Assembly (NCBI GenBank): GCA_029560815.1
Contig: JAKQKF010000396.1
Coordinates: 38,696 to 102,695, forward strand
From: a bacterium
Lineage (GTDB): Bacteria; KSB1; UBA2214
Length of the DNA: 64,000 nt
Reading direction: 5' to 3'
Shown one piece after another: positions 26,997-35,541 of the stretch; within the stretch, counting starts at the first letter, position 1; the number at the start of each line of letters is the position of its first letter. The position numbers and the translations under genes were made by a program. Under the pieces are notes generated by a model, which was not told the origin of the DNA, did not search any database, and saw only the letters and a program-made list of their open reading frames with translations.

Positions 26997-27816
26997 GTTC
27001 ATCTCCTACAGTTCGGTCGTTGACAGCCGGTATGCGGCGTGCATTGCAGGCCTTTTGAAAGCCGACAAAGGCCGGGATCAGGAGCAGCAGGGCAGCGGCG
27101 AGCCATATCCAGCGGACATGCTCTCCGGAGGTATACCAGGTCAACTGTTCCTCGGCAGCATTGGCCGCAAGAATCGAGAGCAGGTTGTTGACCCCGTGGA
27201 TGAGGATGGCGGGCCAGATGCTCTCGCTGTGCCAGGTCAGATACCCCAGCACAAGTCCGAGCATGGTGATTTGAATCATCCACCAGATATTGAAATGGAA
27301 CATGGCAAAGATGATGGCTGAAAGGACGATGGCGGTGGCGATGTCGTGTGTCCGTTCGAGTGAGCGCTGGATCAGTCCGCGGAAGAGCATCTCCTCGGCG
27401 ATGGCGGCCACAATCACCCCGTTGCCGATAATGAGAAGCCCGTCAAGGAAAGAGTGGATTGACATCAGGTCCCCGACGTCAAACCAGGCGGGCAGCGGAA
27501 AAACCGTGGCGATGAGTCGATCCAGTTCATCGCCCAGGATCATTACCGGCAGCGCGATCAGCAGGGTATAAAAGAGGATCTGCGGGGAAACAGGATTGAA
27601 CCGGAAGGTGCGCCTGAAGGGCATTTTCCGCTTGAAAACAAAGAGGAGGGCCGGGATGATGAAAAGGGTTTCGGCGAGCAGGCCCATCTTGGGGCCGGCC
27701 CAAAAGACCATCAGGGCGCCGAAAAAGATGCTGAAGAAAAACATGGCGAGCGTCCAGAGCAGTATCCTGGACAGGGTCCTGGCATCGAGGTAACTGTTGT
27801 CGTCTTCAGGGTTCAT
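26989..27816 (-). CDS. CPBP-family intramembrane metalloprotease (Abi-like)
   Basis: This 275-residue membrane protein has about seven hydrophobic helices. The CPBP signature EEMLFRGLIQR appears about two-thirds through, followed by the FAMFHFN motif and the HGVNNLLSI motif, which supply the glutamates and histidines of the active site. Family members process CAAX-like or bacteriocin-immunity substrates in the membrane; the substrate here is unknown. It is 15 nt downstream of the TrmH-type gene and overlaps the SpoIID gene by eight bases. Confidence 0.88.
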   Translation of the reverse strand: MNPEDDNSYLDARTLSRILLWTLAMFFFSIFFGALMVFWAGPKMGLLAETLFIIPALLFVFKRKMPFRRTFRFNPVSPQILFYTLLIALPVMILGDELDRLIATVFPLPAWFDVGDLMSIHSFLDGLLIIGNGVIVAAIAEEMLFRGLIQRSLERTHDIATAIVLSAIIFAMFHFNIWWMIQITMLGLVLGYLTWHSESIWPAILIHGVNNLLSILAANAAEEQLTWYTSGEHVRWIWLAAALLLLIPAFVGFQKACNARRIPAVNDRTVGDEHE

Positions 27817-27831
27817 CGCATTCCATTGCCG

Positions 27832-28614
27832 TTATTGGGGCGCGGTTAATTGGTAGAGCAGGATGCCAGCAGCGATAGCGGCGTTGAGAGATTCCACGCC
27901 GCTGCTCCCCGGGATGGTTATACGCAGATCGATAAGGGGATCCAGGCCGCTTTTCAGGCCATGCGCTTCGCTGCCGATGAAGAGCAGATCGCGCCCGCTG
28001 CCGGTTAGCTGGCGCGCCGACCGGCCGGCGGCCGCCTCGGCGGCAAGCAGGCGCCATCCGGCCGCTTTGGCCTCCGCAGCCGCGTGCACCAGATCGACGT
28101 TTTCATGAACGCGCAGTCGGAAGAGCGCACCCATACTGCTGCGGACCACTTTCGGGTTGTGGAGCTCCACAGAGTCGCGGCTTAAAAGAAGGGTCCTCAC
28201 TCCGAACCACTGCGCCGTACGCATGAGAGTCCCGAGATTGCCCGGGTCAGCCAGTCTGTCGATCGCCAACACCAGGGGTTCCCGGTTTGCCGCAGGTGAG
28301 AACGGTCCGGCGCCGCTTGTGCGGACAAGTGCCGTTATGCCCTGCGGGCTCTGCGTTTCCGTCAATGCGGCGAGGGTAGCGGCATCAACGGGCTGGAGTG
28401 GAACACCCGCGTCGCTGAAAGCCTGAAGCAGGTCCCGGCTGCGTGGATTCCCCATCTCCTGCGGGGTGAAAAAGGCACACTCAAGGGGGGCTCCCGCCGT
28501 CAGCGCCTCCTCGCAGAGCCGCACACCCTCGATGAGAAAGGCCTGTTCCTGTTCGCGGAATTTTTTCTGCTGCAGACGGCGCAGATCCCTGATCTGCTGT
28601 TTGGAAATGGGCAT
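27832..28614 (-). CDS. TrmH/SpoU-family RNA 2'-O-methyltransferase
   Basis: This 260-residue protein has an N-terminal L30e-like substrate-binding part (KKFREQEQAFLIEGVRLCEEAL) and a C-terminal SPOUT domain. Motif 1 DRLADPGNLGTLMRTA, motif 2 LLFIGSEAHGL and motif 3 ITIPGSSGVESLNAAIAAGI are clear. It likely methylates a ribose 2'-O in rRNA or tRNA. The neighbouring hisS (16 nt upstream) does not fix the target. Confidence 0.9.
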   Translation of the reverse strand: MPISKQQIRDLRRLQQKKFREQEQAFLIEGVRLCEEALTAGAPLECAFFTPQEMGNPRSRDLLQAFSDAGVPLQPVDAATLAALTETQSPQGITALVRTSGAGPFSPAANREPLVLAIDRLADPGNLGTLMRTAQWFGVRTLLLSRDSVELHNPKVVRSSMGALFRLRVHENVDLVHAAAEAKAAGWRLLAAEAAAGRSARQLTGSGRDLLFIGSEAHGLKSGLDPLIDLRITIPGSSGVESLNAAIAAGILLYQLTAPQ

Positions 28615-28630
28615 GGTCGGCGTTCCCGGT

Positions 28631-29926
28631 TCAGCGCAAGCCCTTGGCCTTGATATGTTCGATCAACTCTGCGGCGGGGATCTCCGCCTGGGAGCCATCG
28701 CGCAGATCCTTGATCGTGAGGGTCTGCGCCTCCAGTTCGTGCTCGGCGATGATGATGACCACACCGGCGTTAAGCCGGTTGGCTTCGCGCATCTGGGATT
28801 TAAGGCTGCGCTCGCCAAAGGCCATGAGCGCGCCGATCCGGTGATCGCGCAGCCGGAAAACCACCTCCACGGCGGCCGCTTTGGCGGCGGCGCCCGCATG
28901 GGCGACCAGAATCTGCGGTGCAGGAAGGGGATCCGGTGCGAGGCCCTGCTCTTTCATGCTGAGAATGATCCGCTCGATGCCCGAGCCGAAGCCGATGCCG
29001 GGAGTGGGGTCCCCCCCAAGCTGTTCGATCAGGCCGTCATAGCGGCCTCCGCCGCACATCGCATTCTGGGCGCCGATGCCCTTGGCCCAAACCTCGAAGA
29101 CGGTCTTGGTATAATAGTCGAGCCCGCGCACCAGCTTGTGGTTGATGACATAAGGCCTGCCCAATCTGCGTAGATAGCCGGTCAGGGCGGAAAAATGGCT
29201 GTCGCACTCGGTGCACAGGTGCTCGCTGATCACCGGGGCGCTGGCGATGACCGGTTGGCAGCCGGTCACCTTGCAGTCGAGCAGACGGAGGGCGTTACGC
29301 TCCAGCCGGCGCTTGCAGTCCTCGCAGATCTCGTGCAGGTGCTCCCGGTAATAGGCCTTGAGTATTTCAATGTAGTGAGGGCGGCATTGCGGGCAGCCGG
29401 TGCTGTTGAGCTGAAAGGCGAGATCGGCGAAGCCCAGTTCAGCATAGAGTTGCCAGGCGACGGACATGACTTCCAGATCGATGGCCGGGTCCTGTTCCCC
29501 GAGGGCTTCGACATTGAACTGCGTGTGCTGGCGGAATCTTCCGGCCTGGGGGCGCTCAAACCGGAAGACCGGGCCGATCGAATAGAGCTTGACCGGCTTG
29601 GAGAGCATGTGCAGCCCGTTTTGCAGGTAGAGGCGCATGACTCCGGCGGTGAATTCAGGGCGCAAGGTCAAGGCGGTCTTGCCCTTGTCCAGGAAGCTGT
29701 ACATCTCTTTTTCCACGATGTCGGTGGTCTCGCCCACACCGCGGATGAAGAGGGGCGTCTCTTCAAAGATCGGCGGATCCACCCGCTGATAGCCGAAGAG
29801 GGCGGTTATTTCCGCTATTTTTTTCTCGATGAAACGCCAGTAGGGTTGTTCCTCCGGCAGCACATCGCGGGTGCCGCTGACTGATCTGTATCTGATTTCC
29901 ACAAGAAAATCCGGGCAAATTGACAT
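28631..29926 (-). CDS. hisS: Histidyl-tRNA synthetase
   Basis: This class II synthetase charges tRNA-His with histidine. The RSVSGTRDVLPEE start, motif 2 RFERPQAGRFRQHTQF, the GLDYYTK histidine-A loop, GGGRYDGL, and motif 3 GFGSGIERIIL are all present, followed by an anticodon-binding domain (PQILVAHAG). Cysteine pairs near the middle (GCPQCRP, CEDCKR, CTECD) fit a zinc-type insertion. With ATG 29926 it is 431 residues; GTG 29902 (eight residues shorter) matches the usual HisRS start better. A good promoter lies at 29977-30005. Confidence 0.95.
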   Translation of the reverse strand: MSICPDFLVEIRYRSVSGTRDVLPEEQPYWRFIEKKIAEITALFGYQRVDPPIFEETPLFIRGVGETTDIVEKEMYSFLDKGKTALTLRPEFTAGVMRLYLQNGLHMLSKPVKLYSIGPVFRFERPQAGRFRQHTQFNVEALGEQDPAIDLEVMSVAWQLYAELGFADLAFQLNSTGCPQCRPHYIEILKAYYREHLHEICEDCKRRLERNALRLLDCKVTGCQPVIASAPVISEHLCTECDSHFSALTGYLRRLGRPYVINHKLVRGLDYYTKTVFEVWAKGIGAQNAMCGGGRYDGLIEQLGGDPTPGIGFGSGIERIILSMKEQGLAPDPLPAPQILVAHAGAAAKAAAVEVVFRLRDHRIGALMAFGERSLKSQMREANRLNAGVVIIIAEHELEAQTLTIKDLRDGSQAEIPAAELIEHIKAKGLR

Positions 29927-29976
29927 GAGCCGCTGAGAGTGCGCCGGCCGTGGCCTGTTGGCGCATGAATTTTTAA

Positions 29977-30005
29977 AATATAGGATAAAATAGAAACAAA
30001 GCCAA
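29977..30005 (-). promoter_or_regulatory. Sigma-70-type promoter for hisS
   Basis: Minus strand: -35 TTGGCT (30005-30000), 17-base spacer, -10 TATATT (29982-29977). The leader to the hisS start is about 45 bases and shows no T-box-like structure. Confidence 0.6.
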
Positions 30006-30163
30006 ATGCTTTTTGGATGCACCGGGCGCAGCCGCCTGGAAGGGGGCCGTTTGCAACAATTTCTCTTGCGTTTCAATTCCTGTGCTTTAAATTAGAGTTG
30101 ATAAGGGTGGGGCGAGCGGGCTGGCGTACCTTCCGGCGCTGTACCAACTATTGAGGGTGGATT

Positions 30164-30904
30164 ATGGTTCTGCGCGATGATCTGATCACCTATCTGGCGG
30201 ATTATCTCAGAGTCGGGGATATTCACGACTACGGCCCCATGGGGCTGCAGGTTGAGGGCCGGGCCGAGGTCCGGCGCATCGTGACCGGGGTATCCGCCTC
30301 TCTGGCTCTGTTCGACGAGGCCTTTAAAAAAGAGGCCGACATGATCATGGTTCATCACGGTATTCTGTGGGACAGGGAGAGCAGGGTGGTGCAGGGGCCT
30401 TTCCGGCAGCGGATCAAGGCTCTTCTGGACCACGATGTCAGTTTGCTGGCCTACCACTTGTGCCTTGATCTGCATGAGGAGGTGGGCAATAATGCCCTGG
30501 CGGCCAAGGCGCTGGGGATGCACAACGTTGCGCCCCTTGGCGAGATCGGCTTGAAGGGTTCGATCGAAGAGATGGATTTTGCCGAACTGCAGCAGCAGCT
30601 CCTCTATATCTTCGATCGCGAACCGTTCGCCTTCAATTTCGGGCCGGACAGGATTCGACACATCGGCTACTGCTCCGGCGGCGCCGCCGGCGACCTGGCC
30701 CTGGCGATCGAGGAGGGGCTTGATGCCTTCATCACCGGAGAGGTGCGCGAACCGACCATGCACCTCGCGCGGGAAGCGGGGATCCATTTTTTTGCCGCCG
30801 GCCACTATGCAACAGAGTGTTTGGGGATCCGCGCCCTGGGTGAGCACCTCATGCGCAAGATGGAGGTTGAAGTCGATTTCATCGACATCCCCAATCCCGT
30901 TTAA
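30164..30904 (+). CDS. Nif3-like dinuclear metal-centre protein
   Basis: This 246-residue protein belongs to the NIF3/DUF34 family, sometimes annotated as GTP cyclohydrolase I type 2. The YGPMGLQVEG start, the MIMVHHGILWD His-His motif and the late AAGHYATECLGIRALGEHL motif (His and Glu ligands) bind two metals. The length fits the short form without the central CutA-like insert. Its biochemical role is not settled in the family. It lies 93 nt upstream of trxB on the same strand, probably in one unit. Confidence 0.9.
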   Translation: MVLRDDLITYLADYLRVGDIHDYGPMGLQVEGRAEVRRIVTGVSASLALFDEAFKKEADMIMVHHGILWDRESRVVQGPFRQRIKALLDHDVSLLAYHLCLDLHEEVGNNALAAKALGMHNVAPLGEIGLKGSIEEMDFAELQQQLLYIFDREPFAFNFGPDRIRHIGYCSGGAAGDLALAIEEGLDAFITGEVREPTMHLAREAGIHFFAAGHYATECLGIRALGEHLMRKMEVEVDFIDIPNPV

Positions 30905-30997
30905 GGGCGGCAAAATAGTTTGAATACTTGCGGCTTTTTATGAATCTAATTAACGCCAAAAAACGTACTAACAAACAGGATGGAGAGAAGTATAATC

Positions 30998-31933
30998 ATG
31001 CGAGATGTTATCATCATTGGTTCAGGCCCTGCCGGGTTGACGGCGGCCATTTACGCCGGGCGCGCCAACCTTCGCCCCCTGGTGATCAGCGGACTGGAAC
31101 AGGGTGGCCAGGTTACGCTGACCAACGATCTGGAGAACTTTCCGGGCTTTCCGGAAGGGGTGAGCGGTTTTGAGATCTATCAGCTCTTTGAGAAGCAGGC
31201 GACCCGCTTCGGTGCGGAGATGCTCTACGATGTCGTGCAAAGCGTGGACTTGACCGGGGAGGTCAAGATCGTCAAGACGGCGACGGAAACCTTTCAAGCC
31301 CGCGTGGTCATCATCGCTACCGGATCGACCCCCAAGCGTCTGGGTCTGCCGGGCGAGGATAAATACATCGGCAAGGGGGTCTCCTACTGCGCCACCTGCG
31401 ACGGCTTTTTCTTCACGGGAAAGCAGGTGGTGGTGGTCGGCGGCGGCAACAGCGCCCTGGATGAGGGGCTTTTTCTAACCCGCTTTGCGGAGAAGGTGAC
31501 CATCATTCACCGCCGTGACCGGCTGCGCGCCGACGCCATACTCCAGGAGCGGGCGCTGAAGCATGAAAAGATGGCTTTTGTCTGGGATACGGTTGTAGAA
31601 GAGATCGTGGGCGACACCGCGGTGACCCATCTGCGCCTGAAAAATGTCAAGAGCGGAGAGAGCTCCGTGTTTCCGGTGGACGGGGTCTTTGTCTTCATCG
31701 GCCACAAGCCCAACACCGAACTCTTTGCAGGACAGGTCCAGCTGGATGAAACCGGCTATATCGAGACCGACCGCCGTACGCACACCAATGTCCCCGGTGT
31801 TCTGGCCTGCGGCGATGTTCAGGATTCCATCTACCGGCAGGCGATCACTGCCGCCGCTTCCGGATGTACGGCGGCGATCGAGGCCGAAAAGTATATCGCC
31901 GAAAACGAGGGCCGCGCCTATCCGAGCCGGTAA
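30998..31933 (+). CDS. trxB: Thioredoxin-disulfide reductase
   Basis: This 311-residue flavoprotein transfers electrons from NADPH to thioredoxin. The N-terminal DVIIIGSGPAGLTAAIYAGR motif binds FAD, the redox-active CATC site (YCATCDGFFF) lies mid-protein, the VVVVGGGNSALDEG motif binds NADPH, and GVLACGDVQD is the second FAD motif. I chose ATG 30998 with GGAG about ten bases upstream; ATG 30980 is an alternative. The standard TxxC-x-x-C disulfide is intact. Confidence 0.95.
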   Translation: MRDVIIIGSGPAGLTAAIYAGRANLRPLVISGLEQGGQVTLTNDLENFPGFPEGVSGFEIYQLFEKQATRFGAEMLYDVVQSVDLTGEVKIVKTATETFQARVVIIATGSTPKRLGLPGEDKYIGKGVSYCATCDGFFFTGKQVVVVGGGNSALDEGLFLTRFAEKVTIIHRRDRLRADAILQERALKHEKMAFVWDTVVEEIVGDTAVTHLRLKNVKSGESSVFPVDGVFVFIGHKPNTELFAGQVQLDETGYIETDRRTHTNVPGVLACGDVQDSIYRQAITAAASGCTAAIEAEKYIAENEGRAYPSR

Positions 31934-31989
31934 CAGGAGGGAGTGATCACCAGTGAGCACGTATAATCGGACATATCGAGAGGATAAAA

Positions 31990-32589
31990 ATGGCCGTCCA
32001 GTCTAATCGCGGATCGTTCATCATGGGCCTTGTGCTCATTGTTGTCGGCTTTCTGCTGCTCTTCGATGGTCCATCGCTGTTTGATATCATCAGATGGATC
32101 TTTAACTTCTGGCCGGTAGCCCTGATCGCCCTCGGGCTCTACCTGGTCATGGGCAATCGCCGTTCTTCGTCGACCGGATATGAAACTCCGTCAGGTATCG
32201 CTGCAGCGGCCCCGCCGGTCGAAGGCAGTCTCTACCGGGATTCTTTGCTAGGCGATCTGCGCGTCAAGCTCCCCGGGCAGGGATTCAACGGCGGCGTGGT
32301 CAAGACCATGGTCGGCTCGGTAGTCATCGATGCCTCGCAAATCGCGCTTGAACCGGGAGAGCACCGTCTCTATCTGCGCAGCGGTATGGGCGATGTCCAC
32401 GTCGATCTGCTGCCAGGGATGGCGGTCAGGGTCCAGGCGCATGTGGGACTGGGTGATATCAAGGTGTTTGACCAGAAAGCGGACGGATTCAATCAGGAGA
32501 TGACCTATCAGACGCCGCGCTATGATGAAGCCCCTGCGCGTTTGCTGGTTTTGGCCAATGTGGGCTTGGGAGATATAAAGGTCTTTTAG
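31990..32589 (+). CDS. LiaF-like membrane stress protein
   Basis: This 199-residue protein has two transmembrane helices in its N-terminal third (about residues 12-55, LiaF-transmembrane/DUF5668-like) and a C-terminal beta-repeat domain with repeated VGLGDIKVF and GDVHVDL units. The whole resembles LiaF, the inhibitor of the LiaRS cell-envelope stress system. No LiaS or LiaR homologue lies nearby. A TATAAT box at 31962-31967, next to the palindrome GTGATCAC, precedes it. It ends at a strong terminator. Confidence 0.72.
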   Translation: MAVQSNRGSFIMGLVLIVVGFLLLFDGPSLFDIIRWIFNFWPVALIALGLYLVMGNRRSSSTGYETPSGIAAAAPPVEGSLYRDSLLGDLRVKLPGQGFNGGVVKTMVGSVVIDASQIALEPGEHRLYLRSGMGDVHVDLLPGMAVRVQAHVGLGDIKVFDQKADGFNQEMTYQTPRYDEAPARLLVLANVGLGDIKVF

Positions 32590-32614
32590 TCAGGTAGAAG
32601 TTTTTTGAAACGGC

Positions 32615-32652
32615 CACCGGAAGCGATATCTTTCGCTTCCGGTGTTTTTTTT
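32615..32652 (+). terminator. Strong intrinsic terminator after the LiaF-like gene
   Basis: CACCGGAAGCGA (32615-32626) and TCGCTTCCGGTG (32633-32644) form a 12-bp perfect stem with a 6-base loop, followed by eight T (32645-32652). It ends the 30164-32589 unit. Confidence 0.9.
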
Positions 32653-32659
32653 GTTCTGT

Positions 32660-33520
32660 TCAGGAGGAGGGCTGCGCTTCGCCGGCGAAAGAGTAGAGCA
32701 GGCGGATTTCGTCCGGCCACCGATCGGGTTCCGGCGTTTCGAGAATGAGGGGAAGGTCATCGAAACGGGTATCCTGCATCAGGAAGCGGAAGGCATCCAG
32801 GCCGAGGAAACCCTCGCCGATCGGGGCGTGGCGATCCACTCGCGTGCCCAGCTCCTTTTTGGCATCATTGAGGTGCATCCCCTTGAGCCGGGCAAATCCG
32901 ACGATGGCATCGAACTGCTCCATAGTCGCGGCAAAGGCTTCCCGGGTGCGGAGGTCATAGCCCGAGGTGAAGAGGTGGCAGGTGTCGAGACAGACGCCAA
33001 CCCGGCTGGGGTCATCGACCTGTGCGATGATCTCGGCCAGCTCTTCGAATCTGGAACCGAGATTGCTCCCTTGTCCCGCGGTGTTTTCGATAACGGCGCT
33101 GACTCCACGGGTCTGGTCGAGGGCGATATTGATGGATTCGGCGACGCGCCGGAGGCTGCTTTCAAGCGAGATCTGGCCGAGATGGGAACCCGGATGAAAA
33201 TTGAGCAGGGTCAGTCCGAGTTCCTCGCAGCGTTTCATCTCATCCAGAAAGGCGGCGCGTGATTTATCCAGCCCTTCCTTTTCGGGATGGCCGAGATTGA
33301 TCAGGTAGCTGTCGTGGGGCATGATATGATCCGGCGAAAAGCCCAGCTCCGAGCAATGCCGCTTGAACCGGTCGATCTCTTCGGCGCTGAGATCCTTGGC
33401 GAGCCACTGCCGCTGGTTTTTGGTGAAGAGGGCGAAGGCTTTGGCCCCGATGGCTTGGGCATTCAGGGGGGCGTTTTCCACTCCGCCGCTGGCGCTGACG
33501 TGGGCTCCGAGATATTTCAT
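32660..33520 (-). CDS. nfo: Endonuclease IV (AP endonuclease)
   Basis: This 286-residue TIM-barrel enzyme cleaves DNA 5' of abasic sites in base excision repair. The start [16 protein letters not shown], the [11 protein letters not shown] motif, [41 protein letters not shown] and LETP supply the three-zinc site residues (His, Glu, Asp). Length is typical. The RNA helicase gene is upstream, separated by a terminator at 33551-33580. Confidence 0.95.
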   Translation of the reverse strand: MKYLGAHVSASGGVENAPLNAQAIGAKAFALFTKNQRQWLAKDLSAEEIDRFKRHCSELGFSPDHIMPHDSYLINLGHPEKEGLDKSRAAFLDEMKRCEELGLTLLNFHPGSHLGQISLESSLRRVAESINIALDQTRGVSAVIENTAGQGSNLGSRFEELAEIIAQVDDPSRVGVCLDTCHLFTSGYDLRTREAFAATMEQFDAIVGFARLKGMHLNDAKKELGTRVDRHAPIGEGFLGLDAFRFLMQDTRFDDLPLILETPEPDRWPDEIRLLYSFAGEAQPSS

Positions 33521-33550
33521 GGGGGTGACCTCTTGTGGGTGAAAGACAAA

Positions 33551-33580
33551 GGCGCGCTGGCAGAGGTTCGCCAGCGCGCC
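33551..33580 (-). terminator. Intrinsic terminator after the DEAD-box helicase
   Basis: An 11-bp perfect inverted repeat, GGCGCGCTGGC (33551-33561) with GCCAGCGCGCC (33570-33580) across an 8-base loop, is followed on the minus strand by TTTGTCTTT. The U-tract is imperfect. Confidence 0.65.
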
Positions 33581-33600
33581 GGATGGTTTCGGATCTGAAT

Positions 33601-35526
33601 TTACTCGATGGGATTGGCTTGCGGGCGTCCGCCGGGCCTGCGGTGACGTCCGCCGCGGCGGCGGGGCCGGTTGTTCCGCTGCTGCGGCTGGCTGCTCTCT
33701 CTCTCCATCGGTCGTTCCTCAACCTGCACAGTTTCGGTGGTTTGCACCGGGGCATGCAGGAGATGCTGATAGAACTCATCGAGAAGCATGGCGATGACGC
33801 TGTTCAGGTCGCTGTTGTCGGCCAGACTCTGCGCCAGGGGCTGAAAGCGGCGCAGCCGTTCCTTTTCGACATTGTCCTTGGAACGGTATTTGGCCTCCAG
33901 CAGGGCGGTAACGCGCTCGGTGACCCTCGCCGCGACATCCTCGTCCTGCGGGAGGACCCGCGGAATGAGGGTGAAGTTGAATTTACGCGCGATGCGATCC
34001 AGATCCATCTGCTCAACCTCAGTGACCAGGGAGATCGCTTCACCGCTTGCGCCGGCGCGTCCGGTGCGGCCGGCCCGATGGATGTAGGCTTCGGGATCTT
34101 CGGGGGGCTCGTACATGACCACAACCGGCAGTTGGGGAATGTCGATCCCCCGGGCGGCGACATCGGTGGCGACCAGGAAGCGCAGGCTGCCGTTGTGCAG
34201 ACGCGCCATCACTTTTTCGCGCGCATTCTGGGGCAGATCCGAGGAGAGTTCATCGGCGTTATAGCCAAAACGCTGCAGGACGATGGCCACATAGTGCACC
34301 TGGGAGCGGGTGTTGCAGAAAATAATCGCCTGGGCCGGATTATCCATCTCGATGATGCGGACCAGGGCGCGGTCTTTATCCATCGGCGGCACAATGTAGA
34401 AAGAGTGCTCGGTTTCAGCGACATACACCTGATCTCCGCTCAGGCTGATGAGTTCCGGCTCGTTAAGGAATTCATCGGCCAGATGGAGGACGAAAGGCGG
34501 AAAGGTGGCCGAGAACATGTAGGCATTGAATTCCTTGGGGAGGTACTGCTGGACCTCTTTCATGTCCGGATAAAAGCCCATCGAGAGCATGCGATCGGCT
34601 TCATCGAGAACCAGAATTTTAAGGCGGTTGAGATTGAGGGTGCCCTTGAGCAAATGGTCGAGAATACGCCCCGGAGTGCCGACCACCAGATGAGCCCCTT
34701 CGCGGAAGGCCTCAATCTGGCTGCCATAGCCGACGCCGCCGTAGACAGCGGTTGAGCGCATGCCGGAATCGCCGAAGAGCAGCTGGGCATCGCCGTTCAC
34801 CTGTTTGGCCAGCTCGCGGGTGGGGACAAGGACCAGGGCTTGGGTCTCCGCCTTGGAGAGATCTAAAAGTTCGAGCATGGGCAGGATGAAAGCGCCGGTT
34901 TTTCCGCTGCCGGTGCGGGACTGCACCATGAGGTCACGGTGGCCGAGAAGATAGGGGATGGTCCGCGCCTGAACCGGCATGAGCTGTTCCCAGCCGGCCC
35001 GTTTTACTCCTGCCGCAACGGGTTCGGAGAGCTGTTCGAGAGAGGTCTCTGGCAGGGGATCCTTGGGCACCCGCACAGCCGGTTCAGCTGCGGCTGCGGG
35101 GGCTTGGATGGTTTCCGGCCGGGCTTCCGCCGGCTCGACTTTGGGCTGCGCGGTCATTTCAACAACCTGCGGCTGCGGAGCCTCCTGCTGTGGGGCTCTC
35201 TCACCGGGACGGCGGGGCTTGCTGCGGCGGCGGCGCGAGCGCGAGGAGGCGCTGCCCTGTGATCTCGATTCACCGCTCTCCTGGGTGCGGGACTCCGGGG
35301 GGGCGGCTGGTCTGGAGGGGATGTTCTGCGGCCGGGGCGGCTGCCCGCCGGGGCGTTGGGGGGATCCCCCTTGCGGCCGGGAACCGGAACTGCCGCCGGG
35401 CCTCGGCCCCTGCGGATAGCGCGGCTTCTGCCGGCTTTGATCGTGGCGGTCGGATCCGGACTGCGGACGCGGTGAAGGGGTGACTTTCTTTTCGGTCTTG
35501 CCGAAGAGTTTCTTGAAGATGTTCAT
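33601..35526 (-). CDS. DEAD-box RNA helicase with low-complexity tails
   Basis: This 641-residue protein unwinds RNA. Core motifs are [11 protein letters not shown] (I), PTRELAKQV (Ia), TPGRILDHL (Ib), LDEADRML (II, DEAD), SATFP (III), [11 protein letters not shown] (V) and [10 protein letters not shown] (VI). The N-terminal ~150 residues are rich in Pro, Arg, Ser, Gln and Gly, and the C-terminus is Arg/Gly/Pro-rich ([14 protein letters not shown]). Such tails favour RNA binding or condensates. It follows RlmD, an rRNA methylase, so a role in ribosome assembly is plausible. Confidence 0.93.
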   Translation of the reverse strand: MNIFKKLFGKTEKKVTPSPRPQSGSDRHDQSRQKPRYPQGPRPGGSSGSRPQGGSPQRPGGQPPRPQNIPSRPAAPPESRTQESGESRSQGSASSRSRRRRSKPRRPGERAPQQEAPQPQVVEMTAQPKVEPAEARPETIQAPAAAAEPAVRVPKDPLPETSLEQLSEPVAAGVKRAGWEQLMPVQARTIPYLLGHRDLMVQSRTGSGKTGAFILPMLELLDLSKAETQALVLVPTRELAKQVNGDAQLLFGDSGMRSTAVYGGVGYGSQIEAFREGAHLVVGTPGRILDHLLKGTLNLNRLKILVLDEADRMLSMGFYPDMKEVQQYLPKEFNAYMFSATFPPFVLHLADEFLNEPELISLSGDQVYVAETEHSFYIVPPMDKDRALVRIIEMDNPAQAIIFCNTRSQVHYVAIVLQRFGYNADELSSDLPQNAREKVMARLHNGSLRFLVATDVAARGIDIPQLPVVVMYEPPEDPEAYIHRAGRTGRAGASGEAISLVTEVEQMDLDRIARKFNFTLIPRVLPQDEDVAARVTERVTALLEAKYRSKDNVEKERLRRFQPLAQSLADNSDLNSVIAMLLDEFYQHLLHAPVQTTETVQVEERPMERESSQPQQRNNRPRRRGGRHRRPGGRPQANPIE

Positions 35527-35541
35527 GGATTTTTTCCTGTT

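Noticed and set aside
25911..27023. 370-codon open frame opposite the SpoIID gene
   Set aside because: It has no domain; SpoIID motifs on the minus strand are clear.
33535..34755. 406-codon open frame opposite the DEAD-box helicase
   Set aside because: It is an antisense shadow; all helicase motifs are on the minus strand.
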